From contig JADJPF010000003.1 in assembly GCA_016713405.1 (NCBI GenBank), positions 588,128 through 652,127 on the forward strand: DNA of 64,000 nucleotides, written 5' to 3'. Position numbers and translations under genes: made by a program. Shown here one piece after another: positions 36,406-45,388 of this stretch. Position 1 is the first letter of the stretch, and each line of letters starts with the position of its first letter. Source of the stretch: Blastocatellia bacterium (GTDB taxonomy: Bacteria; Acidobacteriota; Blastocatellia; Chloracidobacteriales; JADJPF01). Under the pieces are notes generated by a model. The model was not told the DNA's origin. It was given only the letters and a program-made list of their open reading frames with translations, and did not search any database.

Positions 36406-37302
36406 ATGAATAGCGCGAAAAGATATTTATCAATTTTAATGATACTAATGATTTTAGTAGTGCTAAGTTGTCGTAGTGGTGAAGGGCCAATAACACCAGA
36501 GGTTGTAATTATACCAAGCACAAATATTCCTTTAGATCCTAATGATGCTGTTTGGAAAACTGCACCACGTCATATAGCAAAACTTGTACTTCAAGATTTA
36601 GTAGAACCGAGACTCTTAAAAGCTTCAACACCAGAAGTAGAGGTAAGAGCCGTTTCAAATGGTAGTGAAGTAGCGTTTCGTTTAGCATGGTTGGATGAAG
36701 TAAAAAATGATTTACCTGGGCCAGCTAAATTTATTGATGGTTGTGCTATTCAAATACCTAGCAAAATAGAAGCTAACGTACCAGATCCGCAAATGGGCCA
36801 GGCTAATAAATCTGTAGAAATAACTTTTTGGCGGGCAGATTGGCAAGCAATAGTAAATGGACGTAAGGACTCTATTAAGGAACTTTACCCTAATGCAGCA
36901 GTGGATCATTATCCTTTTGAAGCTAAACCATTAGAAAAAGACGCTACAGCACAATCAGAAATGGCAAAACGTTATGCTCCTGCTCGTGCTTTAGGCAATA
37001 ATCGACAAGGCCCAAGAGATTCTGCCGTAGAAGAATTAATTGCCGAGGGCCCAGGCTCACTTTCTCCAGCCACCACCCCAACAGGGGCAAAAGGAAAAGG
37101 CATTTATCAAGATAAAATTAAAGGGTGGTCAGTAGTAATTCTTAGACAACTGCCAAAAGAATTATCTCCTAGCAAACGTTCCCAAATAGCTTTTGCTATT
37201 TGGGAAGGTGGAAAAGGTGAAGTTGGAGCAAGAAAAATGCGTTCAGGCTGGATTCCGCTTTTAATGAAAGCAGAAGGAGAATTAAGTAAAAATGCACACT
37301 AA
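36406..37302 (+). CDS. heme-b gamma subunit, ethylbenzene-dehydrogenase-like, probable lipoprotein
   Basis: A 298-residue protein of the EB_dh / DMSO-reductase gamma family, which binds one b heme with Met and Lys ligands. Visible family features are DAVWKTAPRH near residue 45, FRLAWLDEVKND, DPQMGQANKSVEITFWRADWQ (Met candidate) and KMRSGWIPLLM (Lys candidate). The N-terminus MILMILVVLSC looks like a lipoprotein signal with Cys22, so this copy may be lipid-anchored rather than freely periplasmic. Its last 11 bases overlap the TorD start. It would connect the Mo enzyme to cytochrome c. Confidence 0.85.
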   Translation: MNSAKRYLSILMILMILVVLSCRSGEGPITPEVVIIPSTNIPLDPNDAVWKTAPRHIAKLVLQDLVEPRLLKASTPEVEVRAVSNGSEVAFRLAWLDEVKNDLPGPAKFIDGCAIQIPSKIEANVPDPQMGQANKSVEITFWRADWQAIVNGRKDSIKELYPNAAVDHYPFEAKPLEKDATAQSEMAKRYAPARALGNNRQGPRDSAVEELIAEGPGSLSPATTPTGAKGKGIYQDKIKGWSVVILRQLPKELSPSKRSQIAFAIWEGGKGEVGARKMRSGWIPLLMKAEGELSKNAH

Positions 37303-37921
37303 AGAACGAGAGTTATTACAACAAGCAGCAGAATGGCGATTAATAGGACTACTTTTTGAGTGTCCTAAAAGTGATTGGCTAGAGCAAGTTACTAATCTAG
37401 CTAAAGAAATTCAAGATCCAAACTTAAAACTTGCTGTTCAAGCAGCAGAAATAGAAGCTAATGAAGGGCTTTACCACTCGGTTTTAGGCCCAGGCGGGCC
37501 CGCTCCAGCACGCGAAATTAGCTATAATAGCTGGGCCGAACCTGGGCGGATGATGTCAGAGTTAACTAGCTACTACAAAGCCTTTTCTTTTCAACCAGTT
37601 ACTAATGAAGTTGCTGATCATATTTCATTAGAAGCTAACTTTATAAGCTATTTACGATTAAAAGAGGCTTATGCAATTGCTTGTGATGCTATGGAAGAAG
37701 CAAAAATCACGGCTGAAGCCTCAGAAAAATTTATTGCTGAACACTTAAATACAATTGCAGAACCACTAGTTAATATACTAGTGGATTTAGACGTAGAATA
37801 CTTAAAAAATGCTGGACAAGCTTTGTTAATGAGGGTTGGACAAGTTAAACATAAGTCATTGCCAGTTTTTGATAATTTTTCTGAAATAGATGAGTGCCAA
37901 TTTTCTTGTGAAGAAGCTTAA
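37292..37921 (+). CDS. TorD/NarJ-type assembly chaperone
   Basis: A 209-residue all-helical protein matching the TorD/DmsD/NarJ family, which holds the molybdoenzyme until cofactor loading and Tat export. Features: an early LLFECPKSDW, GPAPAREISYNSWAEPGRMMSELTSYYKAF, then DHISLEANFISYLRLKEAYA, the family-typical E-x-x-F core. Overlaps the gamma gene by 11 bases, so it is translated with it. Its presence supports that the alpha subunit is a cofactor-loaded, Tat-exported enzyme. Confidence 0.88.
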   Translation: MHTKERELLQQAAEWRLIGLLFECPKSDWLEQVTNLAKEIQDPNLKLAVQAAEIEANEGLYHSVLGPGGPAPAREISYNSWAEPGRMMSELTSYYKAFSFQPVTNEVADHISLEANFISYLRLKEAYAIACDAMEEAKITAEASEKFIAEHLNTIAEPLVNILVDLDVEYLKNAGQALLMRVGQVKHKSLPVFDNFSEIDECQFSCEEA

Positions 37922-38090
37922 AGCTAAGTAAAGTAACTAATTAGTTGGAGAAAATTTTATAAAAAGTATCCATTTAACTTGCTAATTTCCTTATATCCAT
38001 TCTTTTACAGGCGCACATTTTGCAGGTAAAATGCTTTAGAATAATAAAAAATAATTGTTTAGCTCGCCATTTTTAAGGAGTGGATAAAAA

Positions 38091-38810
38091 TTGAGTGCCA
38101 CAAAAAATAACATATTAGCACAAGGTTTTCGCCAAGTTCGTGAATTGATGGGCATTTCTCAACCTGCCTATGCAAGGCTTTTTGATGCTGAACGAGCTTT
38201 AGTTCAAGAACTAGAAGAAGGCCGGCTTCCTGCTGTTTTAGACCAACGCTTACTTAAGTTTATGCTACTAGTTTTTACACTTAATCGCAAAGGAGATTTT
38301 ATTGCTGCTCTAATACAAGAAATTCGTAACTCTTATGGTCTAGATTATATTTTTTCTAAACCATTTCCTTTGCTTGAGTTATATAAACAAGTTTTAGACA
38401 CAGATATTAATAATTGGCCTTGGATTGTTGACTCTGTGCGGTTTCGCTGTAGAGCAATTGAGCGTAAACGCTTAGGTGGATTTGTTATGCTTTGGGGTGA
38501 AAAGGGAGTTCATGAACGTTTGCTAGAAGTATTTCCTAATCAAGTTTCTGCTTTTATGAGTTTTATTGATAACCGAACTATAATTGTTGTTCCTTCAATT
38601 TACTTGTTTTTAGATATCAACACAGCAAAATCAAATAATCCTTTAGTTAAAAGCTTGGAATTAAAGCTAGAACGACGTGAAACCATAGGGTTAGCTTTGC
38701 CAAAAGAATTACCTACTGCTCAAACAATGGACACAATAGCTTGGGAAAAAATGCGCTTATTTGCTTATTCACAAGATGCTATTTTGTTAAAAGAAGCTTC
38801 TTATCACTAA
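38091..38810 (+). CDS. hypothetical protein with N-terminal helix-turn-helix
   Basis: A 239-residue protein. Residues 8-60 resemble an XRE/lambda-repressor-type helix-turn-helix (FRQVRELMGISQPAYARLFDAERALVQELEEGRLP). The remaining 180 residues are an alpha/beta domain I do not recognise, with WPWIVDSVRFRCRAIERKRLGG. Start is TTG 38091; aaggag lies ten bases upstream and no other start is near. It could be a DNA-binding regulator of the preceding respiratory operon or a stand-alone gene; a 169-base spacer separates them. Confidence 0.6.
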   Translation: MSATKNNILAQGFRQVRELMGISQPAYARLFDAERALVQELEEGRLPAVLDQRLLKFMLLVFTLNRKGDFIAALIQEIRNSYGLDYIFSKPFPLLELYKQVLDTDINNWPWIVDSVRFRCRAIERKRLGGFVMLWGEKGVHERLLEVFPNQVSAFMSFIDNRTIIVVPSIYLFLDINTAKSNNPLVKSLELKLERRETIGLALPKELPTAQTMDTIAWEKMRLFAYSQDAILLKEASYH

Positions 38811-38898
38811 AAAATTTTATTAAATATTAGGAATTTAGACTTTATATTTCGCCATTTTTTCGCTATAATTGCCCATCCTAAGAGAAAGATATTATTTT

Positions 38899-39522
38899 AT
38901 GGAAATAAATCAACTTATTGAAATATTAAATAGCAATTATCCTAATGCCCGCTATGAACTGGACTGGGACACCCCCTTACAACTACTAATTGCAACTATT
39001 TTAGCTGCTCAATGTACGGATGTTAGAGTAAATAAAGTTACTAAAACGCTATTTCCAAAATATCAATCAGCACAAGCTTTTGTTGATGCAGATATTAATG
39101 AGCTTGAAGAGGTCTTAAAACCTACAGGATTTTTTAAGAAAAAAGCCCAACAAGTTAAAAATGTCTGCCAAGCTTTACTAACAAATTTTGGTGGTGAAGT
39201 TCCTCGTACAATGGAGCAGTTAATCACATTGCCAGGTGTTGCACGTAAAACAGCTAATGTAGTGCTAAACAACGCTTTTAGAATTCCATCAGGAATTATT
39301 GTTGATACACATGTTCATAGAATTAGTCCTAGAATGGGGCTAACCAAGGAAGGAAATCCAGAAACAATTGAACGTGCATTAATGAAAATAGTCCCCCAAA
39401 GCGAATGGGTGCAATTTGGCCCGGCAATGGTTTTACATGGTCGATATGTTTGTACAGCTAAAAAACCTAATTGTGTAGAGTGTGTATTAAAAGATATTTG
39501 CCCAAAAATAGGAGTTGAATAA
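38899..39522 (+). CDS. nth: endonuclease III
   Basis: DNA glycosylase/AP lyase that removes oxidised pyrimidines in base excision repair. The 207-residue length is normal. Catalytic residues are Lys117 in the helix-hairpin-helix LPGVARKTANVVL and Asp136 in VDTHVHRI. The 4Fe-4S motif is CTAKKPNCVECVLKDIC (C-x6-C-x2-C-x5-C, first Cys slightly upstream). I start at ATG 38899 after agagaaag; a TTG ten codons earlier would add a non-family extension. Four bases separate it from ung. Confidence 0.93.
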   Translation: MEINQLIEILNSNYPNARYELDWDTPLQLLIATILAAQCTDVRVNKVTKTLFPKYQSAQAFVDADINELEEVLKPTGFFKKKAQQVKNVCQALLTNFGGEVPRTMEQLITLPGVARKTANVVLNNAFRIPSGIIVDTHVHRISPRMGLTKEGNPETIERALMKIVPQSEWVQFGPAMVLHGRYVCTAKKPNCVECVLKDICPKIGVE

Positions 39523-39525
39523 ACG

Positions 39526-40201
39526 ATGAAAATTAATCTACCTGCCTCTTGGCAAAGTGTTCTTACAGAAGAGTTTAACAAGCCTTATTTTCAACAACTG
39601 GATAGTTTTGTTAGTGAAGAAAGAAAAAATCATACTATTTTCCCACCTGAAGAAGATGTGTTTTCAGCTTTTGAGCTTACCCCTTATGACAAGGTAAATG
39701 TTTTACTGCTAGGTCAAGACCCTTATCATGATGATAATCAAGCTCATGGCCTCTGTTTTTCAGTTCGTCCAGGAATTAAACCCCCACCATCATTAATTAA
39801 TATGTATAAAGAGCTAAAAACAGATGTTAATTTCCGCATCCCTAATCATGGATATTTAATTGATTGGGCAAAACAAGGAATGCTAATGATTAATGCTGTT
39901 TTAACGGTTCGCTCATACTCCAAACTCCCACAAAGATAAGGGTTGGGAAAAATTTACTGATGCAGTAATTAGCAAAGTTAATGAAAAAACAGATCCAGTA
40001 GTTTTTGTTTTATGGGGTGGATATGCACAAAAGAAAGAAAAATTAATTAACAGTAGCCAGCATAAAATAATTAAATGTGCGCATCCTTCGCCACTTTCAG
40101 CCAGAAGCGGCTTTTTTGGAAGTAAAGTTTTTTCAAAAATTAATGAAACACTTGAATCTGTTGGAAAGCCGGCAATTAATTGGGAATTAGCCGACCTATA
40201 A
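39526..40201 (+). pseudogene. ung: uracil-DNA glycosylase, frameshifted
   Basis: Removes uracil from DNA. The first frame carries the water-activating motif LLLGQDPYHDDNQAHGLCFS, PPPSLINMYKEL and MLMINAVLTVR, then runs into a stop at 39939. The next frame continues HTPNSHKDKGWEKFTDAVI, VFVLWGGYAQKK and the leucine-loop motif HPSPLSARSGFFGS to a stop at 40201. Restoring two bases (CG) at about 39910-39911 gives VRAHTPNSHKDKGW, the normal family sequence, and a full-length enzyme of about 225 residues. So the disruption is a single 2-base loss, either real or a read error. Co-transcribed with nth. Confidence 0.85.
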
Positions 40202-40230
40202 TTTTAATCAAAATAATAATCATTAAGTAA

Positions 40231-40265
40231 AAAAGCTATCTAGTTTTAGAAATTAGATAGCTTTT
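40231..40265 (+). terminator. rho-independent terminator of nth-ung
   Basis: 12-bp stem aaaagctatcta / tagatagctttt with an 11-base loop and a T run, 30 bases beyond the reconstructed ung stop. Confidence 0.85.
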
Positions 40266-40397
40266 TTTGCTGCAAACAAAATTTACCTGGATTTTTTCTT
40301 GATGCTATAATCTGAGATTCTCTTTAATTAACAAATTCCGTTAAATAAGCCCTTGTTATAAATCAAAAATAAATTTTACTTAGATTGGATAAAACTT

Positions 40398-42383
40398 ATG
40401 ACTAGAAGAAAGTTTTTCTATTTGTTTTTTTCTGTCTTGTTAGCTTTTTGCTCAATTTTTCCAGTGCTAGCACAAGACAAAGTTTTTACACCTGAAACAG
40501 TTCTTACCATCAGAAATATAGTTGATGCACAAATCTCACCAGATGGTGCAAATATTGCTTTTCAGGTCAGCCGCCCAAGAACTGATGCAGAAGGCCCGGG
40601 AACAGCAATTAGCGAAATTTGGATGATGTTAAAAGGCGGTCAACCAACGCGCTTTACTTATAATGAAAAAAGTGATCGAGCAATTCAATGGGCAAAAGAT
40701 GGCAAATCTTTTGCGTTTCTTTCTCAACGTGGAACGGTTGCACAAACTCAAATTTATCAGATTTCTTTAGATGGTGGCGAAGCTCAAAGAATTTCTAAAA
40801 CTACGGCTTCAATTAATAATTTCAAATGGTCGCCAGATGGCAACAAAATAGCTTTTTTAATGACAGATGTAAAAAGCGCAGATGAGCTTAAAAATGAAAA
40901 AGAAGGAAAAGACTGGGTAGTTGCAGATAAAAACTATAAACATACCCGACTTTACTTATTAGATCCTAAAACAGGCGAGCATAAGCTAGTTACTCAAAAA
41001 GACATGACAGTTCATGACTTTGACTGGTCGCCAGATGGCAAAGAGTTAATTTTAGCTGCGTCTGATACACCTACAATTGATGATCAATTTATGAAAAGCA
41101 AACTACTTGTTCAATCTGTTGATGGTGGAGATGCAAAATTACTAGTTAAAACAGAAGGAAAACTTCTTTCTCCGCGTTGGTCGCCAGATGGTAAATGGGT
41201 TTCTTGGTTAGGGGCTGTTTCTTTTAATGATCCTTTTGCTGGTAGTGTTTTTGTTGTTTCCTCTCAAGGTGGAGCAGCAGAAAATTTAGTGCCAGGTTTT
41301 ATAGGTTCTGCTACGTCTTTAAGCTGGCTGGCTCCAAGCACAGTTGTTTTTACTGCTACAGAACGTCAAGTTAGCACATTGACCACAATTACTTTACCTG
41401 CAAAAGCAAAAACAGTCGTTAACAACCAAGAGCTAGCCTTTAGCTCAAATCCAAGTTTTACTAGCGATGGAAAAACCTGGGTAATTGCTGCTAACACACC
41501 AAAACATCCAAATGAAATTTTTATTAGCGAACTAACAAGTAAACAAGCTAATAAACTGACTAATTTTAATCCTCAACTTGCAGGTCTTAAGCTTGGTGAA
41601 CAAGAAGTTATTAAATGGAAAAGTAGCGTTGATGGACTAGATATTGAAGGTGTAATTGTTAAGCCTGTTGGTTTTGAAAAAGGTAAACGCTACCCATTAG
41701 TTATGCAGCCTCACGGAGGCCCGGAAGCAGCAGAGCTAAACGGTTGGTTTGGTTCTTATTCACGTTGGGGGCAAGTTCTAGCAGGTAAAGGTTATATAAC
41801 TTTTTATCCAAATTATCGCGGTAGCATTGGACGTGGTGTAGATTTTTCTAAAGCTGATCATCGTGATTTAATGGGTAAAGAATTTCAAGATATGGTTGAT
41901 GGTGTAGATTATTTAGTTAGCCAAGGAATGGTTGATCAAAACCGTGTTGGTGTTGGTGGTGGTAGCTATGGTGGTTATACTTCAGCCTGGGCCGCTACTG
42001 CTGGTAGCAAACGTTTTAAGGCTGCTATTGCTTGGATGGGTATTAGCAATTGGCATAGTATGACTGGAACCTGTGAAATTTTCTTAGAAAATTCTACTGT
42101 CCATTGGGATTTAATGATGTATGACAACTACCAAATTTATTTTGACCGTTCTCCAATTGCCCATGTTAAAAATGCTAATACTGCTACTTTAATTATTCAC
42201 GGCGCACAAGATACCCGCGTTCCTATAGGTCAATCTCAAGAACTTTACACAGCATTAAAATATAAAGGTGTTCCAGTAGAATTTGTTACTTATCCCCGCG
42301 AAGGTCATGGTGTAGGCGAAAAAGCCCACCAATATGATTTTATGCAACGTGTCTTTGGTTGGTTTGATAAATATTTACAATAA
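40398..42383 (+). CDS. secreted S9 family (prolyl oligopeptidase-type) peptidase
   Basis: A 661-residue exported serine peptidase. Signal peptide ends PVLAQ. Residues 30-390 form a TolB-like beta-propeller (repeated FKWSPDGNKIAFL, FDWSPDGKELILA). The C-terminal alpha/beta-hydrolase domain has the nucleophile Ser523 in GGGSYGGY, Asp605 in HGAQDTRVP and His637 in REGHGVG. It cleaves oligopeptides, probably of the acylaminoacyl- or dipeptidyl-peptidase type, in the periplasm. Monocistronic with its own terminator. Confidence 0.93.
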   Translation: MTRRKFFYLFFSVLLAFCSIFPVLAQDKVFTPETVLTIRNIVDAQISPDGANIAFQVSRPRTDAEGPGTAISEIWMMLKGGQPTRFTYNEKSDRAIQWAKDGKSFAFLSQRGTVAQTQIYQISLDGGEAQRISKTTASINNFKWSPDGNKIAFLMTDVKSADELKNEKEGKDWVVADKNYKHTRLYLLDPKTGEHKLVTQKDMTVHDFDWSPDGKELILAASDTPTIDDQFMKSKLLVQSVDGGDAKLLVKTEGKLLSPRWSPDGKWVSWLGAVSFNDPFAGSVFVVSSQGGAAENLVPGFIGSATSLSWLAPSTVVFTATERQVSTLTTITLPAKAKTVVNNQELAFSSNPSFTSDGKTWVIAANTPKHPNEIFISELTSKQANKLTNFNPQLAGLKLGEQEVIKWKSSVDGLDIEGVIVKPVGFEKGKRYPLVMQPHGGPEAAELNGWFGSYSRWGQVLAGKGYITFYPNYRGSIGRGVDFSKADHRDLMGKEFQDMVDGVDYLVSQGMVDQNRVGVGGGSYGGYTSAWAATAGSKRFKAAIAWMGISNWHSMTGTCEIFLENSTVHWDLMMYDNYQIYFDRSPIAHVKNANTATLIIHGAQDTRVPIGQSQELYTALKYKGVPVEFVTYPREGHGVGEKAHQYDFMQRVFGWFDKYLQ

Positions 42384-42414
42384 ACTAACTATAGCAAAAT
42401 CAATAGTTACAACT

Positions 42415-42436
42415 AGCCCAGCAAAAACACTGGGCT
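42415..42436 (+). terminator. rho-independent terminator
   Basis: 7-bp stem agcccag / ctgggct with an 8-base loop followed by a T-rich tract, 31 bases after the S9 peptidase stop. Confidence 0.75.
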
Positions 42437-42479
42437 TTAATTTTTTATTTACAATTTGCTTGTACTAGTTTAGTGTATG

Positions 42480-42500
42480 GTGTATAGTGACACTATACAC
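42480..42500. promoter_or_regulatory. operator of the YtrA-type regulator
   Basis: Perfect inverted repeat gtgtatagtg-a-cactatacac, 10 bp per arm with a single central base, 23 bases before the regulator start codon. Symmetry, position and the autoregulatory habit of GntR/YtrA proteins make it a likely repressor site. Confidence 0.75.
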
Positions 42501-42523
42501 TTTTTGAAGTTGGTACTAAAAAT

Positions 42524-42904
42524 ATGTTTATAACAATTGATGAAAAAGATCGGCGGCCAATTTATCAGCAAGTAGCGGACGAAATTAAAGAACTAATTGC
42601 GCGAGGGGAGTTAAGCGAAGGGGCACCACTTCCACCAGTAAGACAAGTTGCTGCTAATTTAGGGGTAAACCTAAATACCATTGCTACAGCTTATCGGGAG
42701 TTACAACGAGAAGGCTTTATCACTGTCCGACATGGTGCAGGTGCAGTAGTTATATCAACAAAGGTTAGCAATAATGAACAAGATGAACTTCGTCGCCCGC
42801 TTCGTTCAGCATTGACTCAACTGGTACTAGCAGGACTATCTAGCACGGAAATTTTAGAGATAGTCACGCAGGAATTAAGGCAGTTAATCCAGGGAGGGAA
42901 ATAA
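42524..42904 (+). CDS. GntR family regulator, YtrA subfamily
   Basis: A 126-residue repressor: an N-terminal GntR winged helix (RRPIYQQVADEIKELIARGE, PPVRQVAANLGVNLNTIATAYRELQREGFI) followed by only about 50 residues, the short effector-less tail of the YtrA subgroup. Such genes usually head operons for membrane transporters. Here the next gene, starting one base after the stop, is the DUF1648 membrane protein, so regulator and target appear co-transcribed and controlled from the palindrome upstream. Confidence 0.9.
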   Translation: MFITIDEKDRRPIYQQVADEIKELIARGELSEGAPLPPVRQVAANLGVNLNTIATAYRELQREGFITVRHGAGAVVISTKVSNNEQDELRRPLRSALTQLVLAGLSSTEILEIVTQELRQLIQGGK

Positions 42905-42905
42905 G

Positions 42906-44006
42906 ATGTCTAACTTAATGATTTTTGGGGGTTATTTGATCTATTTATGCTAGGTATTCTTCTTTATATGCCAATTATGCGTAAGGAAGAGGCTTTTTTT
43001 TGGCACTAAAGTTAGTGAGGAAACCTATTCTACCGTTGGGCGAAAAATACATACTCGCTATTGTATTTGGTTAATACTTAGTTTTATCCAAATTCAAGTT
43101 ATAGGTTTGATAATATCGTTTTATCGTACAGATATGCCTTATGCAAGGCTAGTAGGACTACCAATATTTGTTGTTGCAGCAATGATTTTTTATGTAGTTT
43201 TTGCTCGTCAAGTTAAGCCTTTTCAAGTAATTGAAGAAAATCAACGCTTTGCAACATCATTAAAAGTGCGTCATTTAAGTGATTATACTAGTATAGGTTT
43301 AGAAATATTGATTGGGTTAACTATAGTAATTCCTATGTTAATTTTGATTTATTATTACCCATTATTGCCTGATCGTATTCCAGTACATTGGGATTGGAAA
43401 GGGAATCCAGATCGATGGGCTGAGAAAAATTTCTTTTCAGTTTTTACGTTGCCCGTAGTGATGATTTATTTTCAAGGGATGTTTTGGCTAATTAAATATG
43501 GCCTAACACAAGTTAAAATGATGTTACCAGCAGAACATACAGCAGAATATTTAGCCGCTAAAGAAGAAGGTTTACGGGTGACTATGAGTTTGATGGATCA
43601 AATTCGCTTGCTACAAAGCATTTTATTTGGTGGGCTTTCCTTAAATATCTTGTCTGGAATTTTAAGCGGAGGTTTTTCTATAAAATGGATTTTAGGTTTA
43701 GTCGTAGTTTCAGATATGTTTATTTTGCTTATTTGTGCTTATAACATTTATAAAATGATGAAGATAGAAGATAGACTTAAAGCTATAGCAGGAAAAACTT
43801 ATGTTCAACGTGAAAGCGATGCAAATCAATGGTATGCAGGCGGGCTTTTTTACTATAACCCAGATGATCCAGCATTGTTTGTAGAAAAAATGGTAGGTTA
43901 TGGCTATACAATGAATTTTGCCAATAAACAAGTTTATCTCTATATTGGTTATGGGCTGTTATTGCCTGTTGGATTAGCTTTATTAGGAATTTTAGGAAAA
44001 CTCTAA
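42906..44006 (+). pseudogene. DUF1648/SdpI-like membrane protein, two frameshifts
   Basis: An integral membrane protein with a DUF1648 core: YYPLLPDRIPVHWDWKGNPDRWAEKNFF, then several membrane helices. The long open frame 43107-44006 lacks the N-terminus. It can be rebuilt from ATG 42906: adding one T to the T5 run at about 42922-42926 gives MSNLMIFWGLFDLFMLGILL, and removing one T from the T8 run at 42994-43001 gives EAFFGTKVSEETYSTVG joined to the long frame. Both changes are in homopolymers. It follows the YtrA-type regulator and precedes the YjbQ gene by three bases. Function probably relates to cell-envelope signalling; unknown. Confidence 0.75.
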
Positions 44007-44009
44007 ACT

Positions 44010-44420
44010 ATGCGCTTTCAAGTTAAAACTAAAGGTCATCATGATTTTATTGATATTACTGATAAAGTAGCATCACTAGTGAAACAATCCGGTGTAAAAG
44101 ATGGTATAGCACTAGTTTTTGTTCCCGGCTCAACCGCCGCTATTACCACTATTGAGTATGAAAGTGGTGTGATTGAAGATTTAATAGATGTTTTTGAGTC
44201 TCTAGCACCAGAAAACGCTAATTATAAACATCATGAAAGATGGGGCGATAGTAATGGCGCGGCTCATATTAAATCTGCTTTAGTTGGAACAAGTTTTACT
44301 GTGCCAATAGAAGGCGGACATTTAGTTTTAGGCACTTGGCAACAAATTGTTTTAATTGATTTTGACGAACGGCCTAGAACCAGAGAAATTGTAGTTAAAA
44401 TTGTTGCTTCTATAGCTTAA
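44010..44420 (+). CDS. YjbQ family protein (UPF0047)
   Basis: A 136-residue protein of the YjbQ/UPF0047 family. Family landmarks are VPGSTAAITTIEYE, the metal-site region NYKHHERWGDSNGAAHIKSALVG, and VLGTWQQIVLIDFDERPRTREI. Members bind a divalent metal and show thiamine-phosphate-synthase-like activity in some tests, but their physiological role is unsettled. It begins three bases after the DUF1648 stop, so it belongs to the regulator operon. Confidence 0.9.
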   Translation: MRFQVKTKGHHDFIDITDKVASLVKQSGVKDGIALVFVPGSTAAITTIEYESGVIEDLIDVFESLAPENANYKHHERWGDSNGAAHIKSALVGTSFTVPIEGGHLVLGTWQQIVLIDFDERPRTREIVVKIVASIA

Positions 44421-44454
44421 AATCTTAGTCTAAGCCATTTATTATCAATAACTA

Positions 44455-44486
44455 AAAAGCTCAACATCAATTGATGTTGAGCTTTT
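44455..44486 (+). terminator. rho-independent terminator
   Basis: A 32-base perfect palindrome (aaaagctcaacatcaa and its complement), folding as a long hairpin, 34 bases after the YjbQ stop. Confidence 0.85.
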
Positions 44487-44555
44487 AGTTTTATAGTGTA
44501 TGAATTTTGTCTAAAAATAATCTAAATTATTTTTAGACAAATATTAGACAAAAGC

Positions 44556-44582
44556 TTGACAAACATTAAAATAACTTATACT
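44556..44582 (+). promoter_or_regulatory. candidate sigma-70-type promoter of the PYP-like operon
   Basis: ttgaca at 44556-44561 and tatact at 44577-44582, 15 bases apart, ending 48 bases before the first gene of the operon. The -35 is a perfect consensus; the spacing is slightly short. Confidence 0.5.
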
Positions 44583-44630
44583 ATCCAGCCTGTTAACAAC
44601 ATATGACAAAAAATAAGGGAGTGTTAAAGA

Positions 44631-45356
44631 ATGGGATTACCAGAAACATCATCGATGGATCAAAACATGCTAGAGCAATCACTTAAGCATATGTGGAATG
44701 ACATACAAAGGTTAATGGCAGAAAATCAAAGGCTTAAAGAATGTTTAGCATCTCTTGGAAGATGGGATCTTATAAATCCACCAAATATAGAAAATAGCAC
44801 TCAACCACAATTTTCAGTTACAGCAGAAGGAAGTAAAACCTTCCCAGCAAAACCATTAAATAACATTCCTGTAGTAGTAGAAAATCCTTCTTTAGCTCCT
44901 GTTAAAAATAAACTATCTCTTATGCAAGCACTCAATGCCACATATCAAACAAGTCAAACCGCAATAGCTCCAGCAAAAATAGATACAGGTAGACTACCAA
45001 ATATAGATGTAGGGCTTGTCAAACAGTTAACAGTTGAACAATTAAATAATCTTCCTTACGGAGTTGTTACAGTTGATAGAGATGGGATAGTGCTTTCCTA
45101 CAATGACACAGAAAGCCGTTTGGCAGGAGTACCAAGGGAAAGAGTTTTAATGAGGAACTTTTTCAAAGATGTTGCTCCTTGTACCCAAGTAAAAGAATTT
45201 GAAGGACGCTTTCAATCTTTTGCAAGAGGTGAAAGTAGAGCTATAGAAGAATTTGATTTTGTTTTTAATCTTCCATCAGGAACACAATATATAACTATTA
45301 TTTTTACTCCAGGTCGCGCACGAGGAACTATAAACATAGTTATGACACGTCGCTAA
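44631..45356 (+). CDS. photoactive-yellow-protein-like PAS protein
   Basis: A 241-residue cytoplasmic protein. An N-terminal helix (residues 10-43) looks like a coiled coil, a linker of about 85 residues follows, then a PAS domain at 130-241 that aligns with photoactive yellow protein end to end. PYP landmarks keep exact spacing: Tyr157 (PYP Tyr42), Glu161 (Glu46) and Cys184 (the chromophore-bearing Cys69) in NFFKDVAPCT. Thr50 and Arg52 are Ala and Val. PYP binds p-coumaric acid and senses blue light; no coumarate-synthesis gene lies in this window, so the ligand may differ. First gene of an operon with a Roadblock protein. Confidence 0.85.
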   Translation: MGLPETSSMDQNMLEQSLKHMWNDIQRLMAENQRLKECLASLGRWDLINPPNIENSTQPQFSVTAEGSKTFPAKPLNNIPVVVENPSLAPVKNKLSLMQALNATYQTSQTAIAPAKIDTGRLPNIDVGLVKQLTVEQLNNLPYGVVTVDRDGIVLSYNDTESRLAGVPRERVLMRNFFKDVAPCTQVKEFEGRFQSFARGESRAIEEFDFVFNLPSGTQYITIIFTPGRARGTINIVMTRR

Positions 45357-45388
45357 AGCTTGTAAATTCAAATAATTAAGGAGAAACA

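Noticed and set aside
31805..37302. Naming the enzyme outright as nitrate reductase (narGH) or nitrite oxidoreductase (nxrAB)
   Set aside because: Type II DMSO reductase subunits of different substrate share all visible motifs; without a phylogeny the substrate cannot be fixed.
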